A stretch of DNA of 64,000 nt from Ectocarpus siliculosus (taxonomy: Eukaryota > Sar > Phaeophyceae > Ectocarpales > Ectocarpaceae), in assembly GCA_000310025.1 (NCBI GenBank), contig FN649728.1:5717476-5781475 (forward strand), read 5' to 3'. The position numbers were made by a program, and so were the translations under genes. The first letter of the stretch is position 1, and each line of letters begins with the position of its first letter. The notes under the pieces were generated by a model that saw nothing but the letters and a program-made list of their open reading frames with translations, had not been told where the DNA came from and searched no databases. This document shows positions 26,401 through 39,100 of the stretch, piece after piece.

Positions 26401-27736
26401 TGCGTGAGCCGGAGCAGATTCCGCATGCTGAGCATGCCGCACGAAACCGAGGACGGGCCTTTTGCGTTCGCTAACATTAGTCAACTCTTTCAGAATTTGT
26501 TTGGTGGGGGGTGAGCTGAAACTACTTCATGGTAGCTGAAGCTACTTCATAGTACTTGACGAGCTGATTCGAACCCGTTTTGGTAGATGGCGAGAAGCAG
26601 TTTCATGACCGTTTTGGCTTCGCGCATGTTGCTGCCTGTTTTTTTTTTGTCGTTGTGACGCCTATGAGACAGTTCGTTCTCCCAAAAGACATGGCCCGAA
26701 CTCTCCACACATTCACAAACAGAAAAAACGGACGAACTGGATCTACCATTCACTAACATGTCACACTGCCCCCGTTTTCCCCCAACAACGACCAAAACCC
26801 CAAATCATTGAACAGTTTGGGTTCTTCGAGTTCCTGAAGCCCGTCTTCAGCGGGCTCTTCGCGCGAGGTAGCCGCGGCGCCGCCGCCGCCGTCGGAGCAG
26901 TCACGGCGCCCCCCGTCCTGGGTACCCTCATCGCCGCCTCCGTCACCGCCGAGATCGTGGGGTCCTCCGCGCTGACCCCTCTCGAGGCGGCGAGGATCAG
27001 GATGGTCGCGGACGCGGACTACGCCCCGGGACTCCGGTCCGGGATCGCGCGCATGGTGTCGGAGGAAGGGGTGGCGGCGCTGACGCGTGGGCTGCCGGCG
27101 GTTTTGGCCAAGCAGATCCCCTACACGGTGACCAAGCTCGTGACGTTCGACTACCTGGTCCGAACGGTGGCTTCCCTGGTTTCGAGGAACAGTAGTGGCG
27201 GGGGGAAGAAAGGGTTTGGTACTGGGGTAGGGGGCACCGTAGCGTGCGCGGTGATCGCCGGGGTGTTGTCCTCGCTGGCGTCGCAACCCGGGGATTCGCT
27301 CCTGTCCGCCCTTAACAGCGAGGGGCGGAACGCGGAGGTCGAAGGCGGCGGCATGAACACGGTCGCGGGGTTTGACGAGGTGATGATGAGCGACGTGAAC
27401 AGCGAAGACGGCAGCGGCAGCATGAGTGATAGCGGCGGCAGCGGTAGCGGCAGCGAGGAGCAGCAGAACGGAGGAGGCGCGTACTACCAGTACTCCGCTG
27501 ACGCGCCCGTTTATTTCGAGGGTAGCGATGCACCAACAGGTCAGCTGGAGCAGCAGCAGCAGCAGCAGCAGCAGGTAGAGCCTGTGATCCTCGCCATGGC
27601 GAGGATTGCGAGAGAGGCCGGTTTCTCCGGACTGTTCCGAGGAACGGGGGCGAGAATGATGCACGTGACTTCAATCGTCACCGTCCAGCTCCTCATCTAC
27701 CAGTCCATCAAGAACATGGTCGGCATTGCCTCCTGA
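23451..27736 (+). CDS. Mitochondrial-carrier-family protein, phosphate carrier (SLC25A3/PiC) type, with extended N-terminus; interrupted by a gap
   Basis: Likely moves phosphate (with H+ or in exchange) across an organelle membrane. Proposed exons: 23451-23632, 24359 into the gap, gap to about 25208, 25750-25969, 26816-27736; visible phases agree. The carrier part starts AYFVAGGICAAISHTAAVPLD. It has signatures PLDVIKTRIQ, PLEAARIRMV and PGDSLLSALN; the third lacks the basic residue, as in true phosphate carriers (PADSVV). GYALQGSLKFGFFEFLK and KQIPYTVTKLVTFDYLVR match phosphate-carrier diagnostics. Oddities: the first exon gives a signal-peptide-like start (AIVLLSVAGLGGLCASSVAPA). Exon 2 is a long Gln/Ser/Ala-rich stretch. 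The third repeat carries a ~70-residue acidic/Ser/Gln insertion with eight consecutive CAG codons. An in-frame ATG at 23283 is an alternative start. Family call strong; N-terminal model moderate. Confidence 0.8.
25074..25173. other. Assembly gap (100 N)
   Basis: A placeholder run of exactly 100 N lies inside the phosphate-carrier-like gene, between a polyalanine-coding (GCC)n tract and the end of the exon before the carrier domain. Frame cannot be carried across it. Confidence 0.99.
27551..27574 (+). repeat. (CAG)8 coding microsatellite
   Basis: Eight CAG triplets encode Q8 inside the third-repeat matrix loop insertion of the carrier protein. Likely length-polymorphic. Confidence 0.9.
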
Positions 27737-27739
27737 AGA

Positions 27740-30575
27740 AGGCATAGAGTTAGCGTGTACTACTGATAATGTGGAAGTGCCTGTTTCCGAGCAGGGTAAC
27801 TGGGAGCGGATTATTATTGTAGTAGTGTGAAGTTTGAGATTGGAAACGGGGGTCTGGAAGAAGACCTGGGGATGGTGCTGACTCGCGTGACGGCGAAAGT
27901 AGTAGATCCTTGTTTAATGAAAAGGTGGAGTTAGAGATGGTTGTGGAGACTGTCGAAGCGGGGAAGAATGATTCTGCGGGGAGGGACGAGGCGTAGGCTC
28001 ACGATGACGCCGCTCCTCGACGTTGTTGTTGCCTACCCTTTTTATCGGTTTCGCCTGGTATATAAATATTTCATTTTGATAGAGAAACAGCGCCTTTAAA
28101 TGGCGTGGTGTAGCATGTGTGTGTAGTTCGAATTTATAAGTATCTACCGAGGCGGCATCGAGTGGCAAGCGGGCGCGAATGCTTGGTGCCCCGCGCAGCC
28201 ACGGAGAAACAAGCCATTCCATACGTTGCTGCTGTCCCTCTTCATGTGTGTGGGCGTGGTGCTTGCTTGGTTGTTTTGACACCGCCGTGCCTTTTCTTGA
28301 AATGTGTGAAAGGGGGACGGTGCTTTCGGCGCGTTGCGTTTGCGTTGCACGTCTTGTGCTTCCACGAGCTTGTTGCCCATGTGTCTTTGTCGCTTTGTTC
28401 AGGAGGGTTGCCGAGTACACACCCCGCAGCAGCGGACGCAGGGTATTTTTGTCGACTTGGACGGGGAGGCTAGGTGGGCAGGCAGGCAATCGCGAGGTGT
28501 GCTTGTAGTTGACGCCTGCGAAGCCACGCCTGCCTCTCGATTGTATTTATTCGTGTTGAGAGAGATTCCTCCGCTAGACCCCTCTCCAAGTGACCCGGGG
28601 GAACGTCTGGGTCACGGCTGCGAGGAGGGCGGTGTACATACCAAAGTGGGAGAGTAAAGGCGTAAGTGGAGAAGTGAAGCGGAGATAGATGCTATTACTT
28701 GTTCTTGGGAGAAAGATGGGTCATGGTGCAGTTGGGCTTGGGTGGGTATTTGCCGGGGGGTAATGTTTGTTGACCATAATAACGGGAAAGGGTGCTACGC
28801 CACGTAAAGTGCGTCGTTCGTTGATGGTGCGGTGTGGTGCGTTCCCGTCTGCGTGTTGTACGCGTGTACTGCTGTGTTCGTCAGCAAGCAGTGGGCGACT
28901 CTTTGTCGCCCTGCGGTGTGTAAGATGATTGATTGCTGGTTGCTGTAGGGGGCTTGAAAGGCCCATTCCAAAGGTGAAAAAAAAAACTGGTAAAAAACAT
29001 GCACGTACGTTGAGATGTACGGAGTTGGTCCGCGTGGCGGCAGTCACCTATGAAAACGTGCATATGACTCGGTCGAGTACAAGAGAAATGCTGCGTTGCT
29101 AGGGCAGTTTCGATCCGGGGACAGCGGGACGTCATCCTCGGGGGGGGGTAGGACTACTTGAGATGTACGGAGTTGGTCCGCGTGGCGGCAGTCACCTATG
29201 AAAACGTGCGTATGACTCGGTCGAGTACAAGAAAAATGCTGCGTTGCTAGGGCAGTTTCGATCCGGGGACAGCGGGACGTCATCCTCGGGGGGGGGTAGG
29301 ACTACTTGATCATCAGTCCTGCCGGACTGGCTTCCGTACGTACCTGCGAGTCGCTACAACACCACCTTTGCCTATGGCAGCCGTTGTGCCGGTTGTGTGC
29401 GGATATTGGGGAGAAACGTGTCTTTGTGCCCATGAAGGGAACGAGTTAAGCAGTCCCACCGACGACGACAAACGAGCAACCAAAGAAGAGCAGAGGGCGA
29501 TAACATTTGTGCAGCGCTGGACATTTTTGCTAGCCATGATCACCCGGAGAGCCCAACGTACACATAAGACTTCTCGACGAGAAGCAGAGGCATGCGGCAT
29601 CCCCCAGAACGGGGGGGGGGCACCTTTTGCGTAACCACGGAATTGATCTTCCCGGTCACGAAGAGAGGCAAGGTAGACCTTGTAAAAGCTTTAATGCATG
29701 CGAAGGGGTGTAAAACACCTGCAACGCTCTGAAACTTGAAGGGGGTAACGCGCTGTATTTACCAACCCCGGGAATCAATAATCGCACAGTGAAATTGTGA
29801 GACCATGTACTGCATACACGCATCTCTGCTACAAGTCTTTCCGAAGTGGAGCTGCAAATATACCAGGAGCTGGGTAGTCTTTTTCTCCTCGCCTGAACAT
29901 TGTTGGGTTTAAGCCGTGCGCACACCTCATCACGCCCTTGAATTCTTTAGCGGCCGCGATTTCGCAAACAAAATGAAACCGTTGGAGACGAAATGGAGGG
30001 TGTTGCGACGTTCGCGCCAAGCCAGCCCTAACAACTAACAAGAGAGCTTTGGGGTGTACCGACTCGTAGGGGGGTGTTGGGCTGAGCGTGGTCGGACGGT
30101 ACTGATGGGGGTGAGATCACACTCCTGCCGCCACTCGCGCAACAAGCTGAGCGGACAGAGATAGAGCGAGATGCCGTGAAGTCCGTGGGGCGGCTCTTCA
30201 GCGTTAGCGCCGCCGGTGCGTCATACAAGCGGCACGCCAACGGCGGCGCGAGGCTCATGCACATCTTACATGCGGAGCGCCGAGAGACTTGGACTGCATC
30301 GCGAAGGTGCAACCAACTCACGTCATGCTTGCATGGACCAATCAAAAACAGAAGACAAAGCTAAACGGCGAAAACGGTGATATTTTCAACGTATTGTTTG
30401 CCGGGAACACGGCAAAGCTCACAGGCCACCCCGCACCATCTTCCCTCCCCCAAGACCTCTCCGGTACACGCCCGTTGGCGCCGGCTGAGCGCTGCCCTAA
30501 GTAACGACTAGTTCGTCGCTACGAGAAGCTACCAAAAGAAGGTCGTTCGATTCCAATGGAATGAATGAAAGGGCA
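27740..30575. other. Intergenic region between convergent carrier and RPL23A genes
   Basis: No coding exon is supported. It should contain the 3'UTRs of both genes. The only clear structure is the 148-bp tandem duplication at 29010-29305. Confidence 0.5.
29010..29305. repeat. Tandem duplication, 2 x 148 bp
   Basis: Two adjacent copies begin at 29010 and 29158 (each starts TTGAGATGTACGGAGTTGG). They differ at only a couple of positions (cat/cgt near 29060/29208; aagag/aagaa near 29082/29230), so the duplication is recent. Confidence 0.9.
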
Positions 30576-30579
30576 ACGT

Positions 30580-33500
30580 TTAGATGATGCCGATCTTGTT
30601 GGCGATCTCGAGCGCATCGAAGTCCTGGGTGAGACGGACGTACGCCTTCTTCTTGCCGTCAGGCCTGCGGGCAACAGCGCGAGGAGTCGGGGACAAAAGA
30701 AGGAACAAGACCAAAAAAAGACAAGTCAAAACAAACGCCAGATATATATACCCGTGACAAATGGGACCAGGAGAAAAGGAACCGTGCATGATCAAACTCA
30801 GGATCACCTGCATATTTCTCTCGATGGAACACACCAAACGCGCAAACGAAAATCTAACTCACTGTCATGAAACAATCTGCAACGCCACAGGCCGGATCGG
30901 CGTGTCTATCTCAGACTAGGTGTCGCACAGAGTCTCAACCTAGAGACAAGGGTGTACCTCTTCTGCAGTTTACCCACTACAGGAAGCAACGTTTCAGAAG
31001 TCGCCCTGGTACGCCCATGAGAGTCCACAAACCGCAGCCGACACACAACAACAGAGCTGTAGCCAGCAACAAAAAAAAAAAAACAAGCTGTATTAGCTCA
31101 CCGGATGAGGGTGTTGACGTTTTGCGACTCGATGTCGTAGAGAGCCTTGACGGCGTCCTTGATCTGGCGCTTGTTCGACTTGACGTCCACGATGAAGACG
31201 AGGGTGTTGTTGTCCTCGATCTTCTTCATCGCGCTCTCGGTCGTGAGGGGGAACTTGATGACGCGGTGCTTGTTCATCTGCGGTGCCTGTTTCGGGTGCG
31301 CGTGCAAGGGTTTGTTTTGCGCGAACACAGGGCGTCGTGGGGGGCGGCCGATGAGTTGCCAACATCAACGCCACAGGAAGTACTCGAGAGAGCCACCATT
31401 GCTCGCACAACGGACGAATGCACACCCGACAGCAGTACCGGAAGGGGCAAATTGGAAAATCGACGCTCGGGTCAACGCTGGGGCAGGGGCCGCATGAGAT
31501 GCCGGCTAACCGCACCACCAAAGCCTACATCTACAGTGTGGGAGGTGCGGGCACCGTCTTCCTGCCTCTTGTCCACCGACACACACCAAGCACCATCATG
31601 CACGGCAGTTGAGACTCAGACTTCAATAACCCGTTGCCGCAAGAGCAGGAGCGTGTGCCTTCATGTCAGCGACAACGCACGGCACGGCCGCCCTACGGTA
31701 TGCCCATAGAGCAACAAGTCAGCGCGCGATGAGTACACTTCCAAGTCAATAGCGCAAGACAAGGACTGAACGTATGAGCCCGCGTTAACCAGCGATCTCC
31801 TCTGCCAGTGCGGCCGTGCTCGCGATTTCCTGTGGGCTTGTCGCAATCAGCGAACGGCTTCCGGCCAAAGTCTCGGCACTACAGAAAATCAGGGGTCTCA
31901 ATTGCACCAGACGAGAGCTAAAGCCAACGAAAACGTCGGCAACATTTCGGCGAAACACAACATTTTAGGAAAAATACAGAAAGACTAAACACAACACTTG
32001 CATCCTTACAACTTCACGAACGTCGAAGGGCAAACACCACAACAATGAAAAGGGACCTCGATGACGACACGTGTAGGAGTGTGCACACCTCGCGACGCCA
32101 GAAGAGCGTGAACAAACCACTCGCACCATCTAAGCACATGCTGCCAGCTGCAATACGCTAATACTGCGAACAGCCACATCCAACGGGCCTCTTTTACATG
32201 GGACGACAAAAGTTACCAGTAGATTCCACGGCTTCCGGGCATCCACGGAACGCCCTAGGGGAACATGACCAACACATTGGGCATTCCGAGAACGTCCTCA
32301 AGAGACATCATCACCCTTCATCTTCAAGTACAATATTGAAATGAAGGGTGACGAAAACGAGGGTCGGCTCGTGAGCGTGTTACGGGCGCATACCACGTGC
32401 TTCCAACCTCCCAAGAAAAAAAAAGAAACAGGGGGGTGGGGGTAGGGGGCTCACCCGGGGGACGGCCTTGGCGGGGTACTTGGGCTTGCGGGCGTGGGTA
32501 AGCGTCTTGGGCCTTTTATATTTGTTCGCGAGAGAGAAGACCCATCGCCAGAACGACGTTCAGATTCCCGCCACGAGTCAAGCCACGCACAGCGCCCGAA
32601 CAACGGACCATGTGTTGTCGATCATTGCAAGCCCAGTGGCGCAGAGCAGCACCGGCAGCAGAGAAAAGAGGGGGGCACACGACGACGGGAAGGAGATACG
32701 GGAGGGTTGGAATGTGTCCAATATATTTTCACGTCGAAATGGGGTGGGTGGGAAGCTGAAAACAAAATGACAAGCCGAATCAGCGTGCAAGACACAAGAA
32801 CAATCAGCATTCAACACCCGCTCAATATCTCGGAATTGAGAATGTCGATGGGTAGACCTTATTTATTTATCTTCAAACTCAAAATCTGCCTCGGAAATGA
32901 AAAACCTTCCTGGGCGGCATGCACCCCTCCCTCCTTACAGACGAGTAAATTCGGCGTGTTCTCCGCAGGCGCGACGAGGGCGTCCGGTACGCGTCAAGGC
33001 ACCCAAGGATACAAACAACGTGGTTGGTGCATTACTTCGTTTCGCTGCTTGAGGGGTCTAACTTCGAATCTTCTCCCGAGGGTTTCGCGTGCGACGGCAT
33101 GTTGGTCTGCCCCACAACAACAAACTTGTTGAACTTGGGAGCTCGACACCGTGTGTTTGCATATCTTTCGCCATCACAACCATAGGTCGTCATTCCCTCA
33201 ATGGTTCTCCCGTAATGTGTTGCCTTTGCCTACAGGGACGGCCGATCGGCAGTCGCTCGGTAGAAATCTACTGCTGTGGCGCTTCACTTATGTACTGCGT
33301 ACACAGATGATCTGAATTTCGGTGAAATATGAGTTTGACAAGCACGCTTTTAGTGCCCCCATTTGTGCTGTCGTTGGTGTACACCCAATTGATATAACGC
33401 CACATTATGTATTGCGCACACAGATGATCTGAATAAAATATGTGTCTGACAAACACGCTCCTGGTGCCCCCATTTGTGCTGCCGTTGGTGTACATTCACT

Positions 33501-35720
33501 TGGTATGACGTCACGACCCGCCTCACTGACGGTGCTGCACACCAACTCGATCCCTCAGCAATCAGTAATTAGAGAAGCTACAGTACCGTATGACCAAGTC
33601 GCAGAATATGCCACACCCCCTGGATCCCTCACCGACCGTGCTGCACAACACTGAAGCTCCATCCCTCAGCAATCGAAAAACTAATGTACCGCAAGCCGCA
33701 AGTTATACCACACTCCCTGGACTGAACTAAGAAACTCGGTTACTCTTCAGGCAAAAATAGCAATGACGGTGCCGAAAATGGCGGTGTTGGATCCGTCTCG
33801 TCAAGATTTTTCCGAAGATGTGTCTTTGGGTTTAGCCACCTTCTTCGCTGTGGAGTAATCGAACGTCGACATTCGGTCATGGGGGGGTTGGAATCTTGCG
33901 AGACCTATGCGTATCATTACCAGGCCCCGCGACCGAAAAGGCCACTGCCGCCAACAACCGAGGAGTGGGACGCGATGTCCACGGCACTACGTAGTGCTCC
34001 TTGAAATAAAGCCCCACACATCAAGGCCGACCCAGATCGCGTGGCATTGATGAAAATACACGTTGCCTGTTACCCTGAACAGCAGTGCCGGGTGCTCGGT
34101 ACAAGGTCAGCCAATCCCTTGGGCACCGTCAACATGTGGCTCTACGAAATCACTACGTACGACAGCAGCATTGTCTGTACGTTCTATATTCCCGATCCCA
34201 CATTCGCTTTACCTGTGGAAGTGAACGCTGGTGCGGACCTTCGCCCTCCGCTTGCCGCTGCCCTTGAGCACATTCTTGGCCGCAAGCTTGGCCTTGGAGG
34301 CTGTATGTTCAAGTCCAAGAGGGCAAAAAAGAAAACGGGTTAAGGAGTGGCGCCAGGTATCATGGGTAAGTGCTCCTTAGCGGAAGCTATGCGTTGCATA
34401 AAACGTACTCTCGTCTTGTGGCATCGTCGGAAAGACGACCGCCGAAGTAGGGGTTTCGAGCCGATGAAGAGGGTGGCACACGACGATACCCGGAGAGTGC
34501 TACTCGGACGCAAAGGGGTGGGGCGCACGTCGGGGCGTACAGCGGCGCTAAATAGCTATTTCTCTGGAATGACGTTAAGCATTTGCATCTTTAATAGCGC
34601 AGGGGAGAGAGCTACAGAGCACCCGCAGGCGTGTTGCTTTCACCAACCAGAACACATCAGTTCATCTACAAGCTGAGCTTACTCGTGTACGTCTTCGCCT
34701 ACGCGCTGCTTATGCCGACTCTGTTAAAGAGCGGGGCAGACCGATGCGGCTAGAAAGGCTCCTGGTGTACGTGACTCCCAACGAATGCCCCCACGGGGAA
34801 AATATTCTGCGAGATACATCGCGTGAACGCTTGCCCCAGAGACACAAGAGAGAGAACGGTCTCGAGAGGGAGAGAGAAAAGCGCTCGGCGTGTTGTCGAC
34901 GAAACCTTGGGGGAGGGGGGGTACAGGTGATGGCGACTGAATACGTGTTGGTCTCGTTTCTACTCAACACTTGGTCATAGAGGTAACAACTCGCTGTGCT
35001 TAGCGGGTACAAGAGTGTCGCGTTTGCCTCTCCCACAGGAGGTGTGGCGTGCCCCGGTCACCAGGAAGTGGTCCCTCTGTAGGCTGAGATATACGGCCAC
35101 GACACTTTAGTAAGATGGGGCGAGTTTTCGCTGCTGTGCGTTGCAGGGTGTCTCGTTCCGCATAAAGAGGGTGTGGCCGGTCTGCGAAGCACTGCTCGCT
35201 TCCTCTCAACGACGAAAGGGTATTTTCAGGGGACATCAAGCAGATGCGCTGGCATGCTCCCTTGAAACTGGACATTTCGCTATTCAACCACAGCCTGCAT
35301 CTCCTTGCTCGTTGCTAAGTTGGTGTATAAGCGAGGGACAAGGCTGCTCCGCTCCCCCGCTCGTGGGCAGCAGGGAGGCAAACCAAGTCTACCTGCTCTG
35401 CTCGATCACAGCACCTGACACATGCTTTCGATCATAGAGCAAAGTACACCCCTTTTGGCCGTCACGTCCAACTCACTAGTTCTCCCTGATCCCCAACGCA
35501 TGTGTGCAGATAACAACACTCTCTATCTTGCTTGAGGCAACCGCAAAGCTCTCGGCACCCAGCAGTAGTATAATAGTGGCCACGAACGAGAGCTAGGCAA
35601 CCAAAGACGGCTGAAAAAAAATCGCTCCACAGGCACACACACATCACCGAGAGCACGAATCCCAACGGACACACGCGCACGGAAGTCCAGCAATGTCTCA
35701 CCCTTGGTCTGAGCACCCAT
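30580..35720 (-). CDS. RPL23A: 60S ribosomal protein L23a (uL23)
   Basis: Large-subunit protein at the peptide exit tunnel, the docking site for SRP and nascent-chain factors. Five exons in sense order: 35720-35702, 34300-34213, 32512-32455, 31286-31102, 30664-30580. Phases agree and give 144 residues. It starts MGAQTK, runs through [57 protein letters not shown] and [19 protein letters not shown], and ends [23 protein letters not shown]. The N-terminal tail is short compared with animal L23a. The tiny first exon (19 nt) was placed because its ATG has a pyrimidine-rich leader, a good donor (gtgaga), and phase 1 restores the Ala codon of exon 2. Confidence 0.95.
31060..31083 (+). repeat. Short poly(A) tract in RPL23A intron
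   Basis: An A-rich run, near-continuous over about 20 nt, reads as the pyrimidine tract on the transcript strand, close to the donor of the last RPL23A intron. Confidence 0.5.
32309..32353. other. Short perfect-type hairpin in RPL23A intron
   Basis: TCACCCTTCATcTTCAA pairs with TTGAAATGAAGGGTGA across an 8-nt loop: about 16 bp of stem with one mismatch. It lies within the intron between exons 3 and 4. Could be a small-RNA precursor or a residue of a small inverted-repeat element; no snoRNA boxes were recognised. Confidence 0.45.
33286..33725. repeat. Two successive degenerate tandem duplications (~116 bp and ~105 bp units)
   Basis: The unit containing ACACAGATGATCTGAAT and CCCCCATTTGTGCTG is present at 33286 and 33402. 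It is followed by a second pair sharing GGTGCTGCACA and CCCTCAGCAATC at about 33525 and 33630. Both lie in an RPL23A intron. Confidence 0.7.
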
Positions 35721-36126
35721 GACGAAAGAAAGGGAGGGAGAGGGAGATCACCGCCTGTGGCGCCAGCCGCGCAAGCCCGCCTTGCCCACCAACCAAGGGG
35801 GCCACGTAAAATCGAAAATATGTCGGCACGGGGCCCCTTCCAAGGCAAAAGGGTTTCAGTGAGGTGTTCTGTATATTGAAGGCGTGGAGTAGATCTGCGA
35901 GCCGGCCGCCGCGGAGCCGCGGGTTGTTGCTTCAATCACTTGCAGCGGACCAAATGCGACAGGGGAGACGGCCCCTATTACGCGAAGCCGCTGTCGCCCT
36001 CAGTACCGTACAGAGGTGGTTTTCCATCCACGCTCCCCTGACTGCCGGTGGCAGGGTGGGTGGCTAGACTGCGTTAGTGCATATACGGGTAAGTACGTAG
36101 CAGTAGTGTTGCAGCATCGTTTGACG
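35721..36126. promoter_or_regulatory. Shared divergent promoter region, RPL23A (-) and TAPT1-like (+)
   Basis: Only 406 bp separate the two start codons. No TATA box is evident. The RPL23A side has a pyrimidine-rich leader immediately before its ATG (transcript strand ctccctctccctccctttc), reminiscent of TOP-type ribosomal protein leaders. The centre holds a GC-rich near-palindrome (GCCGGCCGCCGCGG) at about 35898-35912. Confidence 0.55.
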
Positions 36127-39100
36127 ATGGTGGGGAGCGACACGATGGTGGTTGTCTCATCGTCCAGACCGACCCCGCCGGGCTCGGCCACCACAGCCAC
36201 CGCTAAGGAGGAACGGGAGGTTCCCAGCAAGGGAATCACGGCTCCAACTTCTTCGATGGCGGAACTCTTAGCCCGCGGTGGCAACTCGGGGGGTAAGTTG
36301 CACTGCTCCGCCGCCTGGGTGTGAGAGTCAGCGTGGACTACACAGAGACTGCTGCGTGTGCGCCTGGCAGTTGCATTTACAGCAGTGTGTTGAGAGTTGA
36401 GAGTTGGTAGGACGCGAGCTTCTGCCCGCTTCATTGACTGCCGCGGGGGTATGGTGGGCCCATCCGTCGGCGTGTGCAAGAGTCATTTGGCGTGCTGAGA
36501 GGAACGTTAGGTTTAAAACCCAGCACCAGTGACTCCTCTATTCGTGAGTGCCCGCGGAGACGTTCCGGGATTCATTCTCTGTGGCGAGGAAGTGACTGCT
36601 GAGACTACTTACATACACTTGCAGCAGCGATCATCAGCTGCTTCCGAGACTAGCGCGAGCTCATACACCTAGCGTTTCCACCTGATGTCTATCTAGGGGC
36701 GTTCGTGCTGAGGATGGTGCTGAGAGAGTTCCGGAAGCTATGCGGTAGGCAGGTTCCAACAGCACATGTGTATGGTTGTGTAGATGAAACAGCACGTTTG
36801 CTGGGGGTTGGGTTGGTACACATCGCGTTACGTATGATACCCAACGGTTTTGGGGTTCAGGTTCAAGAGAGCGGTGTGAGCAGAGAGCCCTCTTGTCTAC
36901 ACAATTGGGGAGAAAGAGGATGCGTTGCATGCCAGGTCCTCCTTGTTTTTCTGTCGCCTGAGCCTGTGGGAAATACTCCTCTTTTGGACAAGCGGCATTG
37001 GCAGGGCAGGGTATGAAGCAGCCGGCGATGAAGGGTCTTGTGGGATGTGCGACCTACAGCAACAACAGCAGAGTAGCGGTAGCCGGTTTTGTCGTGTTAA
37101 CCTGTTTATCGCGTAAGCAGAAAGAATGGCGGCCACCCACGCATTCGTGTTGGCGTTGTTTACAGCATATCGTGTGATTTGTGACGAGAGTAATCATCTA
37201 GACAGCACCAGCGTGTGGTATGATTTACATGGCATGGCGGCTGTCGTTGCGTACCGTTTGGGTATGTGTTTGGGGCACGTCATATTCCGCGTACAAGTTG
37301 CTCATGCTCACACTCGGTGACGCAAGTGAGCCTGGGCGTTTCAGAGGAGTGTGGCACCAACAGACCTCGCTCCAATGATGTATGGAAGGTGTTTTCCTCT
37401 GGGTCCGTCGGGTGATTACAATTACGGCATACCCCTGACGCAAAAAGCCCCTCGCGTAACCCCCCCCCCCCCCCCCCTCCCCCCCACNNNNNNNNNNNNN
37501 NNNNNNNNNNNNNNNNNNNNNNNNNNNNNNNNNNNNNNNNNNNNNNNNNNNNNNNNNNNNNNNNNNNNNNNNNNNNNNNNNNNNNNNCCCCCCCTCCCCG
37601 CCCCCACGCTCTGGCATAATTCGACCCAATCAGACCTTCAGGTGTCGTGTCAACGACCGAAGGCGGAGCCCGCGGCGGCAGAGCAGCAGCCCTGCGCCAA
37701 CGGCAACAGCAGCGGTGCCGCCACCGAGACGGCGATCGGCGACGAGACTGTCACCGGGTGTCCCTCCTCGCCCACCAGCCCGTCCTCGGGGCGTGTCCTT
37801 GGTTCGCCGTCGTCCTGCTCGTCTTGCGGCCACACGGCGTTGTCGACATCGCCCCCGCTTGCCGCCGTTAGCGGCGGCGGCGGCGGTGGTGGTGGGTCGA
37901 GAGCGGCGACGGCGGCGGCAGCCGTAGCCGGACAGCGACCGAGAGCGAGCGGCTGTGCGGCGGCGGCGGCGGCGGCGGCGGCTCCCGTGTGTGAAAGCCT
38001 GACGGCCCCGCTGCCGTTGCCGGGCACTACTAGCAAGGCTGACGATGGGAACGATGACGGGCACGCGGATCCCTCCGGCTCGTCTCAGTCTCGTCGAGCG
38101 TTTTTCCTGTCGTTTGACGAGGACGCAGAACGCTTAGCCGGCGGCGTGGGGCGGGCGAGCGAGGAGATTGGTCAGTGTCGGGATGGCGGTGGTGTGTCTG
38201 CCGTTGAAACGGCCGCAGGGCGAGAAAACCTCCCCGCTGCCGGAAGGGATTTTTATCCCCCCGCCGCCGCCGCCGCCGCCGCCGCCGCTTCCCCGCGAGC
38301 TGCTGCCGTTGCCGGTGATAACGCGGGCATCCACCACCACGACAACAGTGACGGGGAGAAGGCGTCGCTCTCCCAGCAGGTGGAGTCTCTGCTGGCGAGA
38401 GTGGAATTCCTGGAGAAACAGCGATCGTTCGAAGGGGCGGGGGTCGGGTGTCGCGGGAGCGGGAGCTTGTTGAACAACCGGCGGGGCTCCGAGGTTGGGT
38501 TCTTGCAGGAGGAGCACCCCGGGGGGGGAGGGGATCGAGGGGCACCGCCGCTGATCCTGACGCCCCCTCCGAGGCTAGGCGGCCACCGCGCTGGCGGGGG
38601 GGAGGGGCACCACGCGGTCGGGGTCAGCACGACGCCTTTCACGGGGCTAGATGTTCTCTTTCGCACGCCCAAGGTAAGAGGTTGCTGGTGTGATTGTGTG
38701 TGTTGTTGGGGGTGTTAGTTTGGCCGTGCTTGGTTATGCATCTTCTTCGATTTAGTGTAGCTTTTTTCATGTCACGAAAGAGAGATAGATTTACGCGTTT
38801 GAAGATCGTTCGAAGGAACGTGCTGAAGTCTTTACGTTGAGGGTTCGAGGGAAACCTGCTGGGGTGGTGCGTGAGTCTGTTAAAAAGCCAAGTCATGGAG
38901 AGATCAGTGATGCCAGCCGGAGCAAAATTACGCCTACAATACCTCGTCGCCGGTGGCACATGTTCCCTCCGTCGGAGAAGACCTCTCGTTTTGTCTCCGT
39001 CCACGTTGCTGCCCCAATGATGGTGGTGCTATCTTTATCGACTAAGTGCGTACGGCGTGCGTTTGTGCGTGTGCAGCTTGGCGGTCTTTGCTCGTTGTGC

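Noticed and set aside
26550-26600. tRNA B-box-like sequence (GGTTCGAATC on the minus strand)
   Set aside because: No cloverleaf, no A box at the right distance, no anticodon arm; likely chance.
30900-34200. Intronic snoRNA genes in RPL23A
   Set aside because: Looked for box C (RTGATGA) with a paired box D (CTGA); only isolated C-like motifs found, none with proper spacing.
37351-37633. Poly-Pro frame running through the 37488-37587 gap as the TAPT1 N-terminus
   Set aside because: It depends on a GTG start and on the placeholder gap length; a better first exon with a gtaagt donor at 36127-36292 joins in phase after the gap.
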